DNA from: Reichenbachiella sp.
GTDB taxonomy: Bacteria > Bacteroidota > Bacteroidia > Cytophagales > Cyclobacteriaceae
Assembly (NCBI RefSeq): GCF_033344935.1
Contig: NZ_JAWPMM010000001.1
Span: 2,032,001-2,096,000 of the forward strand
DNA: 64,000 bases
Direction of reading: 5' to 3'
A program made the position numbers and the translations under genes. Shown piece by piece: positions 61,535 to 64,000 of this stretch. A model generated the notes under the pieces. That model ran no database searches and was not told the origin of the DNA. It was given only the letters and a program-made list of their open reading frames with translations. How positions within the stretch are numbered: position 1 is the stretch's first letter; each line of letters opens with the position of its first letter.

Positions 61535-62257
61535 TTATTTCACCTTAATATATGATATAGAAGAGAGATCCCAGTCTATCACTAAACCTGAAGCCAATTG
61601 ATCAGCTACGTTTTTCCCATAAAGGAATTCACATAGGTAAAGAGCAGCTTCAAAAGACTTAGCTCCGCCAGCAGAGGTGATAAATTTACCATCATGAACA
61701 AATAAAACTGAATCGTGGATGACCTGACTCGGGTACCTTTCGCGATAGGTATTGATATCTCCAGGAAAGGTTGTCGACTCAATATCTTGCAGCAGTCCGG
61801 CTTCCGCCAGTACAAAAGCACCATCGCAGTGCGAAGTAACGAACTGCGCTGATTGTGCTGTTGATTTTACAAAATTTAGCATTAGCGTGTCTCGTAGATC
61901 TTTGTCCAAATGGCCTTCTGCACTGGGCACAACCAGAATGTCAATAGGAGGCAAGCTGTCAACTAGATAGTTGAAATCTGGTAAGAGTTTAATCCCTTCA
62001 AAAGTGGTGATAGGATCAAGCGTGTTGGCTACCATAAAGACATTCATTGGTTTGATGCTATCTCTGAATATGGTATGGTGAAAGATATCGTACGGAGCGG
62101 TCAGTTCAGTATTGAAAGTGCCGTCCATAATTAAGAAGGCCACATTGTAGCGACCTTCTTTTATATTTTCATATCGATCAGTTGCGCTTTCAGAATCTAC
62201 CCTTATTGTGCATGAAGTACAGATCAATAGACACCAAAAAGCAATAGACTTAATCAC
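61535..62257 (-). CDS. DJ-1/PfpI family lipoprotein
   Basis: 240 aa, GTG start at 62257 sharing its first base with the last base of the bioB stop (TAGTG), so translation is coupled. The lipobox is LLICTSC. The DJ-1/PfpI (GATase1-like) fold shows VAFLIMDGTFNTELTAPYDI, DILVVPSAEGH and a nucleophile-like Cys in FVTSHCDGAFVLAEAGLL. The last His of the usual triad is not obvious. It is probably a periplasmic or outer-membrane protein. Its tie to biotin synthesis is unexplained. Confidence 0.85.
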   Translation of the reverse strand: MIKSIAFWCLLICTSCTIRVDSESATDRYENIKEGRYNVAFLIMDGTFNTELTAPYDIFHHTIFRDSIKPMNVFMVANTLDPITTFEGIKLLPDFNYLVDSLPPIDILVVPSAEGHLDKDLRDTLMLNFVKSTAQSAQFVTSHCDGAFVLAEAGLLQDIESTTFPGDINTYRERYPSQVIHDSVLFVHDGKFITSAGGAKSFEAALYLCEFLYGKNVADQLASGLVIDWDLSSISYIKVK

Positions 62258-63258
62258 TACTGAGGAATAGTTTGGAATTCAACAGGTGCCTCGTTGTCTT
62301 TGAACGATGCTCTAGGTTTCAAATTCAAGGTCTGGAACATTTGTTTGTCCATGTCTTCTTCTGGATTTGGAGTAGTCAACAGCTTGTCACCAGCGAATAT
62401 AGAATTGGCTCCAGCCAAGAAGCATAGTGCTTGCTCTTCGATGTTCATTCTTACTCTACCTGCTGACAGTCTCACCATAGCATTTGGCATGATGATTCTA
62501 GCGGTGGCGATCATTCTGATCATTTCCCAGATTGATACTCTTGGCTGATCTTCTAGTGGAGTGCCTTCTACAGGAACCAATGCATTCACTGGCACAGACT
62601 CAGGATGTTCTTCCAGTGTGGCTAAAGTGTGAAGCATACCCACTCGATCGTTGTGGCTTTCTCCCATACCGATGATACCACCAGAGCATACGGAGATTTT
62701 AGCTTTTCTTACGTTGTTGAGCGTGTCGAGACGGTCGTCGTACGTTCTGGTAGAGATGATTTCGTCGTAGTGCTCTTCGCTGGTATCGAGGTTGTGGTTG
62801 TAGGCATACAAACCTGCGTTTTTTAGTTTTTCGGCTTGCTCTTCGGATAGCATGCCAAGCGTACAGCATACTTCCATGCCCATGCCATTCACTCCTTTCA
62901 CCATTTCAAGCACTTTGTCGAAGTCGCGATTGTCTCTAACTTCTCTCCAGGCCGCACCCATGCAGAATCGTGTGCTGCCGTTTTCTTTGGCTTGTTTGGC
63001 AGAATCCAACACCACATCCACATCCATGAGCTTTTCTACTTTCACATCCGTGTGATACCTCGCTGCTTGAGGACAGTATGCACAGTCTTCAGGACAACCG
63101 CCGGTTTTTACAGAAAGCAAAGTACAAACCTGTACTTCATTTGGGTCGTGGTAGGCGCGGTGCACCGTAGCAGCGCGATAGACCAAGTCCATGATTGGGG
63201 TGTTGTATATCTCTGTAATTTCTTCTCTGGTCCAGTCGTTTCGAATGATCATGCTCAA
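62257..63258 (-). CDS. bioB: Biotin synthase
   Basis: 333 aa radical-SAM enzyme inserting sulfur into dethiobiotin. The CxxxCxxC cluster is in [12 protein letters not shown]. Further BioB features are [61 protein letters not shown] and [20 protein letters not shown], including the conserved Arg that binds the second cluster. No other bio genes are nearby. It is followed by a coupled DJ-1/PfpI lipoprotein gene and divergent from a sugar kinase. Confidence 0.96.
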   Translation of the reverse strand: MSMIIRNDWTREEITEIYNTPIMDLVYRAATVHRAYHDPNEVQVCTLLSVKTGGCPEDCAYCPQAARYHTDVKVEKLMDVDVVLDSAKQAKENGSTRFCMGAAWREVRDNRDFDKVLEMVKGVNGMGMEVCCTLGMLSEEQAEKLKNAGLYAYNHNLDTSEEHYDEIISTRTYDDRLDTLNNVRKAKISVCSGGIIGMGESHNDRVGMLHTLATLEEHPESVPVNALVPVEGTPLEDQPRVSIWEMIRMIATARIIMPNAMVRLSAGRVRMNIEEQALCFLAGANSIFAGDKLLTTPNPEEDMDKQMFQTLNLKPRASFKDNEAPVEFQTIPQ

Positions 63259-63403
63259 AAAATCTTTTATAAGGATTAATATAATGGAAGCGCTAAATTA
63301 GGATATTTTGATTATTTCATGTCCTAATTCAAAAGGTTTCATTTATAACATTTGTTTCGTTTTGATATTCATCTAATTCTTTCAAAATCCATAAATTACG
63401 ATC

Positions 63404-64000
63404 ATGATAGCAACGTTTGGAGAAATTCTTTTGAGACTGACCCCACCTGATAATGGCATGATTCAGCAGATGGGTTCTTATGATGCAAATTTTGGTGGTT
63501 CGGAGGCCAATGTGGCCATTTCCTTAGCCAACTTTAAAATTCCCACTCGATTTATCTCTGCCTTGCCGGACAATGAGTTGGGTAAAGCTGCAGAATTCGA
63601 ACTGTCTAAATACAAAGTAGATACGAACCATGTCAAGATCAAAGGGCAGAAAATGGGACTGTATTTTGTTGAGAAAGGGTCGTCGATTCGAGGCAGTAAG
63701 GTGATTTATGATCGCGAGAATTCTTCCTTTGCCAAAATGGTTTCTGCAGACCTGGATTGGGATAAGGTATTTGAAGGCGTTGAGAGGTTCCACTGGTCAG
63801 GCATAGCGCCTGCCGTTTCTGAAAACTGTGCAGCAGTAACCTTGGAAGCTGTAAGGCAAGCCGCAAGTAAGGGTATCGAAATATCGACTGATCTCAACTT
63901 TAGATCTTCGCTCTGGAGCTATGGTAAACATGCGGGAGAGGTGATGCCGGAGTTGCTGGAGCATACCGCGCTGATGCTGGGCGACCCGAAATCTATGGAG
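63404..64000 (+). CDS. kdgK: PfkB-family sugar kinase, probable 2-dehydro-3-deoxygluconokinase (partial)
   Basis: The ATG at 63404 opens a frame running 199 codons to the window edge. It starts MIATFGEILLRLTPPDNGM and has the PfkB motif NFGGSEANVAISLANF, then ALPDNELGKAAEFELSK and LNFRSSLW, as in KdgK proteins that phosphorylate 2-keto-3-deoxygluconate. The C-terminal ATP-binding DTxGAGD motif lies beyond the edge, so the sugar specificity is inferred from the N-terminal half only. Confidence 0.85.
   Translation, partial: MIATFGEILLRLTPPDNGMIQQMGSYDANFGGSEANVAISLANFKIPTRFISALPDNELGKAAEFELSKYKVDTNHVKIKGQKMGLYFVEKGSSIRGSKVIYDRENSSFAKMVSADLDWDKVFEGVERFHWSGIAPAVSENCAAVTLEAVRQAASKGIEISTDLNFRSSLWSYGKHAGEVMPELLEHTALMLGDPKSME

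Noticed and set aside
1-64000. CRISPR arrays, tRNA or rRNA genes, prophage or transposase genes
   Set aside because: No regularly spaced direct repeats, cloverleaf sequences, rRNA motifs, phage genes or transposase domains were seen.

Overview
The window reads as chromosomal DNA of a marine-type Bacteroidota bacterium, most likely Cytophagales (Reichenbachiella/Fulvivirga-like). The reasons are a Por (T9SS) C-terminal sorting domain protein, a split methionine synthase, LytTR regulators, a hybrid-type beta-propeller sensor kinase, many short lipoproteins, weak Shine-Dalgarno signals and at least one TAnnTTTG-type -7 element. No rRNA, tRNA, CRISPR array, transposase, integrase or phage gene was seen.

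Layout. (1) 1-7190: aromatic amino-acid catabolism. On the minus strand are homogentisate dioxygenase, 4-hydroxyphenylpyruvate dioxygenase, fumarylacetoacetase and a flavin-reductase-like gene running off the left edge. Next come a Glu/Leu/Phe-type dehydrogenase and a divergent Lrp regulator translationally coupled to a flavoprotein that looks like a bacterial iodotyrosine (halotyrosine) dehalogenase. (2) 7192-13150: a T9SS-sorted surface protein, a patatin, and a LysR regulator divergent from an SbtA-type bicarbonate transporter operon. (3) 13194-19552: small membrane/lipoprotein genes with signs of local duplication and decay, then rlmF and a DEAD-box helicase. (4) 19921-30870: a DUF2339/DUF3999 membrane pair, an EF-hand protein and a six-gene methionine operon (metH1, a QueF-like gene lacking the catalytic Cys, metH2, an S23-type four-helix protein, metF, phzF) behind a SAM-I riboswitch. 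(5) 31105-37476: SIMPL and desaturase genes, and an ECF sigma operon with two DUF4252 proteins and an ABC exporter. (6) 37649-42201: a LytTR membrane regulator, a serine hydrolase and a CarboxypepD_reg-like surface protein.

(7) 42195-47490 is the most unusual segment. Six genes all lie on the minus strand: a DHFR-like reductase, a four-TM protein, a GNAT acetyltransferase, a Bcr/CflA efflux pump, a Crp/Fnr regulator and an unknown helical protein. Three attC-like imperfect palindromes lie directly downstream of stop codons, and GTT-type core boxes mark the edges. No integrase is visible. This looks like a small integron-type cassette array (CALIN-like) seated exactly on the 3' end of the preceding gene, whose tail occurs three times in the segment.

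(8) 47770-64000: a phosphodiesterase, a DsbA-like protein, MsrA, a PqqB-like metallo-beta-lactamase-fold protein, a YheT-like hydrolase, a two-component cluster (7TM-DISM kinase plus LytTR response regulator, a kinase-like protein without an ATPase domain, and a beta-propeller kinase), a beta-helix lipoprotein, a DJ-1/PfpI lipoprotein coupled to bioB, and the start of a KDG-type sugar kinase.

Several gaps carry REP-like palindromic repeats of a shared family with CGTCATTGCGAG-type ends. One copy sits inside a perfect 20-bp stem between convergent genes.
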